From contig DAOWBJ010000029.1 in NCBI GenBank assembly GCA_030634125.1, positions 1 to 10,345 on the forward strand: a stretch of 10,345 nucleotides of DNA, written 5' to 3'. This document shows positions 1 through 8,000 of this stretch, in pieces. The notes beneath the pieces were generated by a model. The model made no database searches. It was given only the letters and a program-made list of their open reading frames with translations, and had not been told where the DNA came from. The position numbers and the translations under genes are program-made. Each line of letters begins with the position of its first letter. Positions within the stretch are counted from its first letter, which is position 1. The DNA is from Victivallales bacterium. Lineage in GTDB: Bacteria; Verrucomicrobiota; Lentisphaeria; Victivallales; Victivallaceae.

Positions 1-1
1 T

Positions 2-919
2 GACCAGAAACTGGAGTGGATAAAAAATGCCGCCGAACACAGCTCGATTCCGGCGATGCTTCAATACGCGAAACTGATCAGCGAACGGGTCAATCCTGAT
101 CCGGCCAAAGAAATGATTCTTTACCTGCTCGCTTTGAAAATTAGAAAAAATGATCCGCAAATTAAGAAATTAATCCTTGATCTGGATAATAAAACCGGCT
201 TGTTTTTCCCGGTAAAATACACCTGGGAAAATATTCACGGCGGCGAAAATATCCTGCTTGCCAACTCGGAGATAAACCGCGTCCTGAAAGGCTTTAAGGC
301 TGGCATTGTCCCGGGCAGCAAAAAACTCTTTAAAGAACGCCTGGCATACAACCCGCTACCCTTTTTTATGAACAACGACTGGTATCTGCTCCACGAAAAC
401 AGCTTGCCGCCAATATGGTCGGCACAACTGTTTAAAGCGGTTGAAATGCATGGAGCGCACAATCCGGGATTCTGGATTAGTTATGGTATTTCCGCCGGGT
501 TGGCGGGACAGGGAATCGCTCAGGCTTTTGCCGCGTTCAAACTAAATGAACTGCTTAAAAAACGCGGAAAGAAGCTTGAAAACAATTCGCTGATGAATAT
601 CGCCGCTTTGATGAAGGCGAACGCTTTGATATTGATGAATTGCGACACGGAGGCTTATACATCTTTATTCAACAACGGCAACCTCATGCGTAATGACTTG
701 CCCTTCCTTATTAATTTCATAAATTTCTGGTGTAGGCCTTTGCTGAAAGATAAACGTAAATTCTGTATAGCAACTGGAATCGACCCCAAAAAACTTAGTC
801 AATTCAGTTTGCCGGAGAAAAAGGATTTTTTGAATCTTGAATATGGACATGTAGTTTCCACAAAAAGCAAAGTCAGTGAACCGCAAGTTGATTTTGACTA
901 TTTTAAAAAGAACAAATAG
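2..919 (+). CDS. Hypothetical protein, 5' end outside window
   Basis: I do not recognise this protein. The frame is open from base 2 to the TAG at 917-919, giving 305 visible residues. The first ATG in frame (base 56) has no ribosome binding site before it, and the codons upstream of it read as a plausible helix continuing into the protein, so the true start probably lies outside the window. The visible part looks soluble and largely alpha-helical. A Gly/Ala-rich stretch at about visible residues 161-182 (bases 485-545) is not hydrophobic enough to call a membrane segment. The tail is lysine-rich and no catalytic motif stands out. The stop is ten bases before the most likely start of the downstream AAA+-like ATPase, so the two are very probably co-transcribed and translationally linked. 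It may be a partner or substrate of that ATPase, which is inference from position only. Confidence 0.75.
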   Translation, partial: DQKLEWIKNAAEHSSIPAMLQYAKLISERVNPDPAKEMILYLLALKIRKNDPQIKKLILDLDNKTGLFFPVKYTWENIHGGENILLANSEINRVLKGFKAGIVPGSKKLFKERLAYNPLPFFMNNDWYLLHENSLPPIWSAQLFKAVEMHGAHNPGFWISYGISAGLAGQGIAQAFAAFKLNELLKKRGKKLENNSLMNIAALMKANALILMNCDTEAYTSLFNNGNLMRNDLPFLINFINFWCRPLLKDKRKFCIATGIDPKKLSQFSLPEKKDFLNLEYGHVVSTKSKVSEPQVDFDYFKKNK

Positions 920-921
920 GA
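918..921 (+). promoter_or_regulatory. Ribosome binding site deciding the ATPase start
   Basis: AGGA lies 8 bases before the ATG at 930. It overlaps the TAG stop of the preceding gene. The alternative in-frame ATG at 921 would sit directly on this AGGA, and an ATG at 876 lies inside the upstream gene without a visible site, so 930 is the best start. Confidence 0.5.
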
Positions 922-929
922 TGCATATT

Positions 930-2384
930 ATGGGTGATCCAATAGCAATAACTTCGGAAGTAAAAGCGTTGAAAGATACGATTATCGCCGCTGAATCAAG
1001 TATAAAACTGTTATTTACCGAGCTTAAAAAAGGTCAAACGGAATTTATAAATATCTTCCGGCGTAACTTTATTCAAAACTATATCATTGTTTTAGACAAA
1101 CTATTAATTGACCTGACATCTTTTTCTGATGACAGCGAAAGCGCCAAACGCATTTTCACCGTACTGAACCCGGAAGCGGATTCAATCGACGCCCTTAATC
1201 AATTATTTATTGATTGTCAGGGAAAAAATCTAATGGAATGCCTTGAAGAGGCTATTTTTGATGCCTTAATCCTGCATGACGTTTTGAAAAATCTCAATGA
1301 TTCGGATGATGATACGGCGTTTTTTATATGCCATGCCGCCCAGATTTGCTCCAGCGTGCAGGCTATAAGTGATTTCATTGAATTGATGCGGAAGGAAGCC
1401 GGAGCGGAAGACAAACTTTCACGTTTACGACCTGGAATTAATACTTTACTGCAAGGCAAAAGCTGCATTAAGCTGCCTGATGGTAAAATTTCATCTAAAA
1501 CAATGGATTTATTAAGTCAAAAAGCTCTTGAAGCTGATCCTTTCAGCGGCGGCAAAGCTTTTCGTTATCTGAACAACAAATTTAAGCCAGTGGAACTGAG
1601 TTCTATTCGTGCGGTCGATGATTTTTTTGGTTACACAAAAGTTCGGCAGACCTTTGAACATCATTTCGGGGAATTTTCAACAAAAAAAACCAATTTGCCT
1701 TTATTGGTTTGCAGTCTGCCGGGTTTGGGCAAGACGCATTTCACTATTTCCTACACTTTACAACATGATAATTTAACCTTGATTCTGCCGGAACCGGAAG
1801 ATCTGGAGAAAACGCTTCAGCCTTTGATTGAGAAACTCGCGAGCCGCAAAGACCGTCGTTTTATAATCTTTTTTGACGATGTGGATCCGGCAAAGGTCAA
1901 CTGGTATTATTTCCGAACTAACATTGGCGGAAGTTTTTCCCTGCCTGACAATGTTTCAGTCGTAATCGCGTCAAACTTTGAATTTCCCGCGAACATCCTC
2001 AGTCGCGGACGCACGGTAAAATTCCCGCTTTTTGATGAAGTTCGTTGTTTGGAAATGATCGAGGAATTCCTGAAAAGCCGTGGTTTAAAGCACCGCAATC
2101 CTAACTTAGAGTTAGTGATCGCGGCGGATTACGTCGAGGATTTTGGTCAACGCAAGTTCGAGGAGCTCAGTCCCAGGACTTTGATACGTTATTTACAAGT
2201 TTATCAAAGCGACATGAAGAAGCGCAAAAAGATGTTGGACATGACCAGAGCGGACGTTTTCGCCAAACCCGACCCGCAAGTATTTTACGAATTCAACGCA
2301 AAATTAATGCGTTCACTTTACGGCGAAGAAATACTTGACGCTCTCCGCGAAGAAAACATAAAACAACAGCTTGGCGCATTCTAA
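930..2384 (+). CDS. AAA+-type ATPase, DUF815-like
   Basis: Predicted 484-residue soluble ATPase. Residues 1 to about 190 are helical with no motif I recognise. The nucleotide-binding domain follows: a lead-in FGY motif typical of AAA+ proteins at about residue 232, a Walker A-like loop SLPGLGKT at 262-269, a Walker B segment IIFFDDVD at 312-319, a sensor-1-like asparagine at 349 (IASNF) and arginines 359 and 361 in an SRGR motif that could act as arginine finger or sensor. The order and the FFDDVD/ASN wording resemble the DUF815 ATPase family, whose function is poorly known. The first Walker A glycine is a serine here, but the Lys-Thr pair is intact, so nucleotide binding is expected. The C-terminal 110 residues look like a helical lid. 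The ATG at 930 was chosen over 876 and 921 by its ribosome binding site. It forms an operon with the unrecognised gene upstream. The family call is from memory of motif layout, not a search. Confidence 0.7.
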   Translation: MGDPIAITSEVKALKDTIIAAESSIKLLFTELKKGQTEFINIFRRNFIQNYIIVLDKLLIDLTSFSDDSESAKRIFTVLNPEADSIDALNQLFIDCQGKNLMECLEEAIFDALILHDVLKNLNDSDDDTAFFICHAAQICSSVQAISDFIELMRKEAGAEDKLSRLRPGINTLLQGKSCIKLPDGKISSKTMDLLSQKALEADPFSGGKAFRYLNNKFKPVELSSIRAVDDFFGYTKVRQTFEHHFGEFSTKKTNLPLLVCSLPGLGKTHFTISYTLQHDNLTLILPEPEDLEKTLQPLIEKLASRKDRRFIIFFDDVDPAKVNWYYFRTNIGGSFSLPDNVSVVIASNFEFPANILSRGRTVKFPLFDEVRCLEMIEEFLKSRGLKHRNPNLELVIAADYVEDFGQRKFEELSPRTLIRYLQVYQSDMKKRKKMLDMTRADVFAKPDPQVFYEFNAKLMRSLYGEEILDALREENIKQQLGAF

Positions 2385-2419
2385 AAAACTGAAGTTGAGG
2401 AGACGCTGGAAGGAAAATA

Positions 2420-2605
2420 ATGATAAAACCGAGATATATTGACGCTGACGGAACACCAGCTGTAGTGGAGCCCTTGGATTATTCATGGATATGCAACATG
2501 GGCTCGTCAGCGCGGACCCGTTCAAACCCCGGCATGGTGTCGTTTGAGCGCCATATCGTTTTTCTGCCCGCATTCATGTGGTCAGACTTAAGTTTCGCCC
2601 GTTAG
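2420..2605 (+). CDS. Small hypothetical ORF, possibly a gene remnant
   Basis: A 61-codon frame begins 35 bases after the ATPase stop with AAGGA at 2410-2414, five bases before the ATG. The start therefore looks translatable and it would be the third gene of the operon. The N-terminus (MIKPRYIDADGTPAVVEPLDY) reads like a normal soluble protein. The remainder is rich in Arg, Ser and Trp and reads less naturally. Another frame of the same stretch (bases 2500-2547) also reads plausibly, encoding MDMQHGLVSADPFKPRHGVV before a stop, which would fit a frameshifted or decayed gene. I recognise neither reading. It ends just inside the first hairpin of the terminator region. Confidence 0.3.
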   Translation: MIKPRYIDADGTPAVVEPLDYSWICNMGSSARTRSNPGMVSFERHIVFLPAFMWSDLSFAR

Positions 2606-2635
2606 AGATGGGCGGGCAGCGCTGTCGGCCGCTGC
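2596..2635. other. Pair of GC-rich hairpins between convergent units
   Basis: Two adjacent inverted repeats are present. CGCCC (2596-2600) pairs with GGGCG (2610-2614) over a 9-base loop, and GCAGCG (2616-2621) pairs with CGCTGC (2630-2635) over an 8-base loop. Neither is followed by a U-run on either strand, so they are not classical intrinsic terminators by themselves. They may stabilise the 3' ends of the convergent transcripts. The first hairpin includes the stop codon of the small ORF. Confidence 0.45.
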
Positions 2636-2641
2636 ACCACC

Positions 2642-2663
2642 GACCGCGGTCAAGCGGTTTTTT
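2642..2663 (+). terminator. Intrinsic terminator of the left operon
   Basis: ACCGC (2643-2647) pairs with GCGGT (2654-2658) over a 6-base loop, and a run of six T follows at 2658-2663. An alternative stem, CCGCT (2629-2633) with AGCGG (2653-2657), leads into the same T-run. The perfect palindrome GACCGCGGTC lies at 2642-2651. The end of the T-run forms the TAA stop codon of the convergent glutamine synthetase gene, so termination occurs right at the border. There is no equivalent U-run for - strand transcripts. Confidence 0.6.
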
Positions 2664-4794
2664 AATAAACAAATAGCATTTCGCGATATTTTGGCAGAGG
2701 CCAGTTTTTGTCGGCTGTAACGAGTTCAAGTTCGTCAACAATTTGTCTTAAAGAATACATGGCGGGGATGATTTTTTCCGGAGAATTGTCCAATGCGCTT
2801 GCTAATTCTGATGTTTTTGCAACTAACTTATCCAAGCCTTTTCCAGTAACTTCAGCCTTTTTAGTCAAGCCTTTAGTTCCGGCACTTATTTCGGCTGCTT
2901 TTGCTTCAGTTAACGCGGAAACAGTTTGCTTGTATTCTTCAGTTACTGCCGGCAGAATCATACTGCGGGCGATTTCTAAAGCGATTTCGCCTTCAATGCG
3001 GACTTTTCCTTCGTATTCTTCGAGGAATACTTCGTAGCGGGAATAAAGTTCTTTTTTGGTAAGCACATTGTATTTTTCAAAGAGAGCAATGTTTTTAGCA
3101 GCGGTAATCGCTTTGATCGCTTCCGGTGTTGATGCCGCATTCGGCAGACCGCGTTTTGCCGCTTCCTCGCGCCATTCCGCCGCGTAATTATCGCCGTTGA
3201 AAATAATGCGCTTATGCTTTTTGATAATTCCCCGCAATATTTTTTGCAGTTCGGCATTAAAGTTTTTCGCTGTACATTTTTCCAGCTTTTCGCAAATTGA
3301 ATCAAGAGCTTCGCCAATAATGGTGTTCAGAACAGTATTAGGACCGGCGCATGATTGACTTGAACCCGGAGCGCGGAATTCAAATTTGTTGCCGGTGAAA
3401 GCAAAAGGACTTGTGCGGTTACGGTCTGTAGCGTCGCGCGGCAGCGGGGGGAGAGTATCGACGCCGATACGCATGTGCCCGGCTTGACGGCTGGAAGTCG
3501 CACCGCCTTTTTCAATTTGTTCAATGACATCTGTAAGCTGTTCGCCGAGGAAGATTGAAATAATTGCCGGTGGAGCTTCGTTGGCGCCGAGGCGATGATC
3601 GTTGCCGATATTGGCAACTGTACTGCGCAGAAGATCGCCGTGTGTGTCAATTGCCTGGATAATCGCGCAGAGAGTTGTCAGGAAAATCGCGTTTTGATGC
3701 GGGTCGCTGCCCGGATCAAGCAGGTTGGTATTGCCGCAGCATACGGACCAGTTGTTGTGCTTTCCCGAACCGTTGATTCCGGCAAATGGTTTTTCATGCA
3801 TCAAGCAGACCAGACCATGACGGTCAGCTACCTGGCGCAGGACTTCCATTGCCAGCATATTGTGGTCAACCGCTAAGTTAACGTCCTCAAACATCGGAGC
3901 GAATTCAAATTGAGCAGGAGCAACTTCATTATGACGGGTTTTCGCGGGAATACCCAGTTTCCAGAGTTCAGTTTCAACTTCTGCCATAAAGTTCAGCACA
4001 CGCATTTTGATAGCACCGAAATAATGATCGTCCAACTGTTGATGTTTCGGCGGAGTTGCGCCGAATACAGTACGTCCGGTCTGCAATAAGTCAGGACGAT
4101 GCAGATAAAAGTTTTTATCAATCAGGAAATATTCCTGTTCCGCGCCGAGCGTGATGTTGACGTTGGCTTCTTCCTGGTCAAAGCATTTCAGCATGCGTTT
4201 AACGGCACTTGAAACAACCTGCATTGAACGCAGTAACGGAGTCTTTTTGTCCAATGCCTCGCCTGTATAAGAACAGAACGCGGTAGGAATGCAGAGAGTC
4301 GCGCCGCTGCCGTGCCGTTTGATGAATGCCGGGCTGGTCGGATCCCAGGCAGTGTAACCGCGAGCTTCAAATGTGCAGCGCAGTCCGCCTGACGGGAAAC
4401 TTGAAGCGTCAGGTTCGCCGACGATCAGGTTTTTGCCTGAAAAACTCATAATCGCCTTGTCGCCTTCAGGATCAAGGAATGAATCATGTTTTTCAGCGGT
4501 CGCGCCGGTTAAGGGCTGAAACCAGTGTGTAAAATGTGTAACTCCACGGTCAAGCGCCCATTGCTTCATGCCGTGCGCGACGTCTGCCGCGAGCTCTGAA
4601 TCAAAAGGGGTTTTGTCATTAATTGTGGCCAAAAGTTTTTCCGCCGCGGATTTCGGAAGATATTGACGCATAACGGCAGTATTGAAAACATCTTCACCAT
4701 AAAAATCAGTTTTTGCCGGGGCAATTACCGGCGAATGACTTGTTGAATTAGCCGCTATCGTATTGATAGCCTTAACACGATTATTAGTACTCAT
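2662..4794 (-). CDS. glnN: Type III glutamine synthetase (GSIII)
   Basis: It catalyses ATP-dependent ligation of ammonium to glutamate in the cytoplasm, the entry step of nitrogen assimilation. The 710-residue length fits GSIII (about 700-730), not GSI or GSII (about 350-470). Visible GSIII landmarks are the FTHWFQPLTG motif at 88-97, the metal-binding AEQEYF at 218-223, the NEVAPAQFE segment at 289-297, the MHEKPFAGINGSGKHNNWS loop with the ATP/glutamate-site glycines and histidine at 332-350, RLGANEAPP at 401-409, and the NRTSPFAFTGNKFEFRAPGSS block at 459-479. A long helical C-terminal region typical of GSIII follows. The ATG at 4792-4794 has AAGGA (4801-4805 on the complement) six bases upstream. 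The gene is divergent from gltBD and has its own sigma54-type promoter. It lacks the adenylylation-type regulation of GSI, as far as family knowledge goes. The symbol glnN is used for GSIII; some databases call it glnA. Confidence 0.96.
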   Translation of the reverse strand: MSTNNRVKAINTIAANSTSHSPVIAPAKTDFYGEDVFNTAVMRQYLPKSAAEKLLATINDKTPFDSELAADVAHGMKQWALDRGVTHFTHWFQPLTGATAEKHDSFLDPEGDKAIMSFSGKNLIVGEPDASSFPSGGLRCTFEARGYTAWDPTSPAFIKRHGSGATLCIPTAFCSYTGEALDKKTPLLRSMQVVSSAVKRMLKCFDQEEANVNITLGAEQEYFLIDKNFYLHRPDLLQTGRTVFGATPPKHQQLDDHYFGAIKMRVLNFMAEVETELWKLGIPAKTRHNEVAPAQFEFAPMFEDVNLAVDHNMLAMEVLRQVADRHGLVCLMHEKPFAGINGSGKHNNWSVCCGNTNLLDPGSDPHQNAIFLTTLCAIIQAIDTHGDLLRSTVANIGNDHRLGANEAPPAIISIFLGEQLTDVIEQIEKGGATSSRQAGHMRIGVDTLPPLPRDATDRNRTSPFAFTGNKFEFRAPGSSQSCAGPNTVLNTIIGEALDSICEKLEKCTAKNFNAELQKILRGIIKKHKRIIFNGDNYAAEWREEAAKRGLPNAASTPEAIKAITAAKNIALFEKYNVLTKKELYSRYEVFLEEYEGKVRIEGEIALEIARSMILPAVTEEYKQTVSALTEAKAAEISAGTKGLTKKAEVTGKGLDKLVAKTSELASALDNSPEKIIPAMYSLRQIVDELELVTADKNWPLPKYREMLFVY

Positions 4795-4847
4795 AAAAAA
4801 TCCTTGTTAATTATTATGTTTTTTGGACTATGCTGACTATGGGATTG

Positions 4848-4869
4848 TTAAAAGCAGGAAGCATGCCAA
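4848..4869 (-). promoter_or_regulatory. Sigma54-type -24/-12 promoter for glnN
   Basis: Read on the - strand, TTGGCATG (4869-4862) is followed by CTTC and CTGCTT. The invariant GG (4867-4866) and GC (4855-4854) are separated by exactly ten bases, as sigma54-RNA polymerase requires. The -24 half differs from TTGGCACG at one base, and the -12 half has CTGCT where TTGCW is the consensus. Transcription should begin near 4843, giving a leader of about 48 bases before the glnN ATG. It matches the gltB promoter at 19 of 22 positions. Confidence 0.75.
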
Positions 4870-4904
4870 GTTTGCGTGAGCTGAAAAGAAGGCACAAAAG
4901 CGCA

Positions 4905-4945
4905 ACAAAAATGTAAGATTATTGTATTTTTCTACAAAAATGTAA
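4905..4945. repeat. 12-bp direct repeat in the divergent region
   Basis: ACAAAAATGTAA occurs at 4905-4916 and again at 4934-4945, 29 bases apart. Shorter ACAAAA copies start 11 bases before the first copy (4894) and 11 bases into the second (4945). The repeats lie between the two sigma54-type promoters and could be activator half-sites or phased A-tracts. AT-rich sequence makes short repeats more likely by chance. Confidence 0.5.
4922..4937. promoter_or_regulatory. Central dyad, candidate enhancer (UAS)
   Basis: TTGTA (4922-4926) and TACAA (4933-4937) form an inverted repeat with a 6-base spacer. Its centre (4929.5) is within about one base of the midpoint of the two outward sigma54-type promoters, and so about 86 bases upstream of both predicted start sites. 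That distance suits a bacterial enhancer-binding protein of the NtrC class. The sequence does not match the enteric NtrC site (TGCACC-N5-GGTGCA), so the regulator is unknown. Confidence 0.4.
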
Positions 4946-4987
4946 CAAAAATAGTCTAATTGTGGTCTTTCCCTGGCGGATTCATAT

Positions 4988-5009
4988 TTGGCACGCTTTC
5001 TGCTTCTAA
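4988..5009 (+). promoter_or_regulatory. Sigma54-type -24/-12 promoter for gltBD
   Basis: TTGGCACG at 4988-4995 is a full match to the -24 consensus. It is followed by CTTT and CTGCTT. GG (4990-4991) and GC (5002-5003) are separated by exactly ten bases. Only the first base of the -12 element deviates (CTGCT against TTGCW). Transcription should begin near 5015, about 41 bases before the gltB ATG. It is the near-identical mirror image of the glnN promoter. Confidence 0.8.
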
Positions 5010-5055
5010 TATCCTGCCACTAATAAAATATATTAAAAATAAGGGATATTAAAAT

Positions 5056-8000
5056 ATGGAAATCGATCAGGAACGACAATATTACCAGAGCCCGGTAGCG
5101 GATCAGGGATTGTACAGTTTTGACAATGAGCATGACGCTTGCGGGGTTGGTCTGGTGACCGACCTGAAAAATAAGCCCAGTCACCGCATTGTTGAAATGG
5201 GATTAACTATACTTAAACGCTTGACGCACCGCGGCGCGGTCGGCAGTGATCCTGAAACCGGAGACGGAGCCGGATTGTTAATGTCCATGCCCGATGAGTT
5301 TTTTCGTCGTGAGCCGGGGGATGAACTTCCTGAAGCTGGTAGTTACGGCGTGGCAATGATTTTCGGTGCTGTTGGACAGGAAGCGGAAATCGAAAAGATT
5401 GTCCGTGATGAAAACGGACGGATAATCAAATGGCGTACAGTCCCGGTTTGCCCGGAAGAAATAGGACAAAGTGCCCGGCGGAACTGTCCGCTTATCCGCC
5501 AGCTTTTTATCGGCGGTGAGGTTTTCGAAAATCAGAATGTTCTGGAACGTAAATTATTTGTGATACGTCGATTGATCGAAAAAACAGTAGCTGATTGTTA
5601 TATCTGCAGTTGTTCCAGCCGCAGTATAGTTTATAAAGGACTGCTGCTGGCTGACCAGGTGGAAAAGTTTTATGTTGATTTAGCTTCAAAATATTTTAAA
5701 TCATCCCTGTCTCTGGTGCATCAGCGTTACAGTACTAATACTTTTCCGACCTGGGAACTGGCGCACCCGTTCCGTTATCTGGCGCATAATGGTGAAATCA
5801 ATACTCTGCGCGGTAACTTGAATCATTTGCGCGGGCGCGAACCGCATCTGGCCAGTGAGCTTCCGGGTGATGATTTGCCGAAAGTTCTACCCTTGATTCT
5901 GGAAGGACAAAGTGACTCGGCCTGTCTGGATAATATGTTCGAGCTTTTAGTTTCCTGCGGACGTGATTTAAAGCACTCAATGTTAATGTTGATGCCGCAG
6001 GCCTGGGGTGAAAAATATTATATGGGTCGTGATGTCCGTGCTTTCTTTGAATACCATTCAGCTTTAATGGAGCCCTGGGACGGTCCTGCGGCGGTGGCTT
6101 TTTCAGACGGCATTAATGCCGGAGCTATGCTTGACCGCAATGGTCTGCGTCCGGCGCGTTATACTTTGAGTTCGGATAACATTTTTGTATTATCATCGGA
6201 AACCGGGGTATTGGATATTAACGCGGAGGACGTTATCAGAAAAGGTCGTTTACGTCCCGGCGAAATAATTTATTGTGATATGGAAAATCATCGTCTGGTT
6301 TACGACGGGGAGATCAAAAATTTAGCGGCCCGCCGCCGGCCTTACCGCCGCTGGGTCGAGGAAAATAAAATTTCCGTGCATGGTTTGTTCAGTATAATCA
6401 GTGCTTCTGATCTTTCTCACAACTTATTTGATGAGCAGCGTTTATTTGGCTACAGCCGTGAAGATGTGGATATGATTATCGCGCCTATGGCGGCGACAGG
6501 ACATGAAGCACTCGGTTCAATGGGCAATGACGCGGCTTTGGCGGTGCTGTCTGATAAAACACAGCTTTTATTCAATTACTTTAAACAATTATTCGCGCAG
6601 GTAACGAATCCGCCGATTGACCCGATCAGGGAAGAACTGGTGATGAGTTTAACTACTTACATAGGTAATCATGCCAATATTCTGGCTGAATCCCCGGATC
6701 ACGCGCGTTTGATAAAACTGCCTCGTCCGGTTTTGACCGACGGCGAATTGGATAGTTTACAACAGATCAAACTGGATGATTTTCAAAGTCATGTATTGCC
6801 GATGGCATTTGGTGTAAGTGATGATACCCGCGGTTTAGAAAAAGCTTTGGAAGACTTGGCGCGTTCCGCTGTAGAGGCGGTTAAATCAGGTTGCCGTATT
6901 TTAATTTTGAGTGACCGGGATTTGGATGAAAACTCTGTGCCGATTCCATCCCTGCTGGCGACAGTTACTGTTAATAAAGCATTGATTGAGACAGGTTTGC
7001 GCCCTGAAATCGGCTTGATTGTTCAATCCGGAGAAGTTCGTGAAATCATGCATTTCGCTTTACTGTTAGGTTTCGGCGCGACCGCAATTAATCCTTATCT
7101 GGCTCTGGCCAGCGTAACTTCTTTAGTTGAAAACGGCAGCATTGAACTTGATACTGTAACCGCTGCCGGCAATTATATTAAAGCAGTGGACAAAGGGCTT
7201 TTGAAAGTCATCTCCAAAATGGGTATTTCCACTTTGCGCAGTTATCGTTCCGCGCAGATTTTCGAGGCGGTCGGATTGTCATCTGAATTTGTGAACAAAT
7301 ATTTCCCGGGAGCAGTCAGTAGAATTGGCGGAATCGGGCTTGATGAAATTGCCGCTGAAGCCAGAGAACGCTACAGCGCGGCTCAGAAAAAAACAGAAAT
7401 ATTGTCCTTTGGCGGTCAATATCGTTACCGCAGTAAAGGTGAAAATCATCTCTGGACGCCGGATAGTTTATCGACTTTCCGTCAGGCTGTACAGCTTAAT
7501 GATCCTGTGAAATACAAAGAATATACAAAATTAATTGATAATCAGTCTGAATCCTTATGTACTCTGCGCGGATTATTTGAGTTGGCTCCGGCAAGGTCGA
7601 TACCATTGAAAGAAGTTGAAAGCGCGGAATCCATCATCAGCCGTTTTGTTTCCGGCGCGATGTCGCTTGGCTCCTTGAGCCCCGAAGCGCATGAAACTAT
7701 TGCCGTCGCGATGAATAATCTCGGCGCGATGAGTAACAGCGGGGAGGGCGGTGAAGACCCTGAACGTTATCAGCCCGGACCTGATGGTGAAAACCGCATG
7801 AGCGCGATCAAACAGATTGCCAGCGGTCGTTTTGGTGTAACTATTGATTATCTGCGGCATGCTAAAGAATTACAGATAAAAATGGCGCAGGGAGCGAAAC
7901 CTGGAGAGGGCGGACAATTACCCGGTCATAAAGTTGATAAATTTATCGCCCGTATCCGGCATTCAATGCCTTATGTGAGCTTGATTTCACCGCCGCCGCA

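Noticed and set aside
876..929. Upstream in-frame starts at 876 and 921 for the ATPase gene
   Set aside because: ATG 876 lies inside the preceding gene with no ribosome binding site. ATG 921 directly abuts the AGGA, leaving no spacing. ATG 930 has AGGA eight bases upstream.
2313..2573. 86-codon open frame on the - strand across the ATPase end and small ORF
   Set aside because: No ribosome binding site, composition unlike a normal protein, and most of it is antisense to the end of the ATPase gene.
2500..2640. Possible structured RNA gene in the GC-rich stretch
   Set aside because: I could not fit it to tRNA, tmRNA, RNase P or SRP RNA landmarks. The hairpins are explained well enough as a 3'-end region.
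2708..3876. Open frames on the + strand and in other frames within the glutamine synthetase gene
   Set aside because: They are antisense or shifted shadows of a strongly coding gene with clear family motifs and show no protein features of their own.
4872..4905. TTGCG ... CGCAA inverted repeat near the glnN promoter
   Set aside because: Arms are only five bases with a 24-base spacer, and it is off-centre with respect to the promoters, so chance is likely.
4960..4988. Possible sigma70-type -35/-10 pair before gltB
   Set aside because: The best -35 and -10 candidates match consensus poorly, while the -24/-12 element beside them is nearly perfect.
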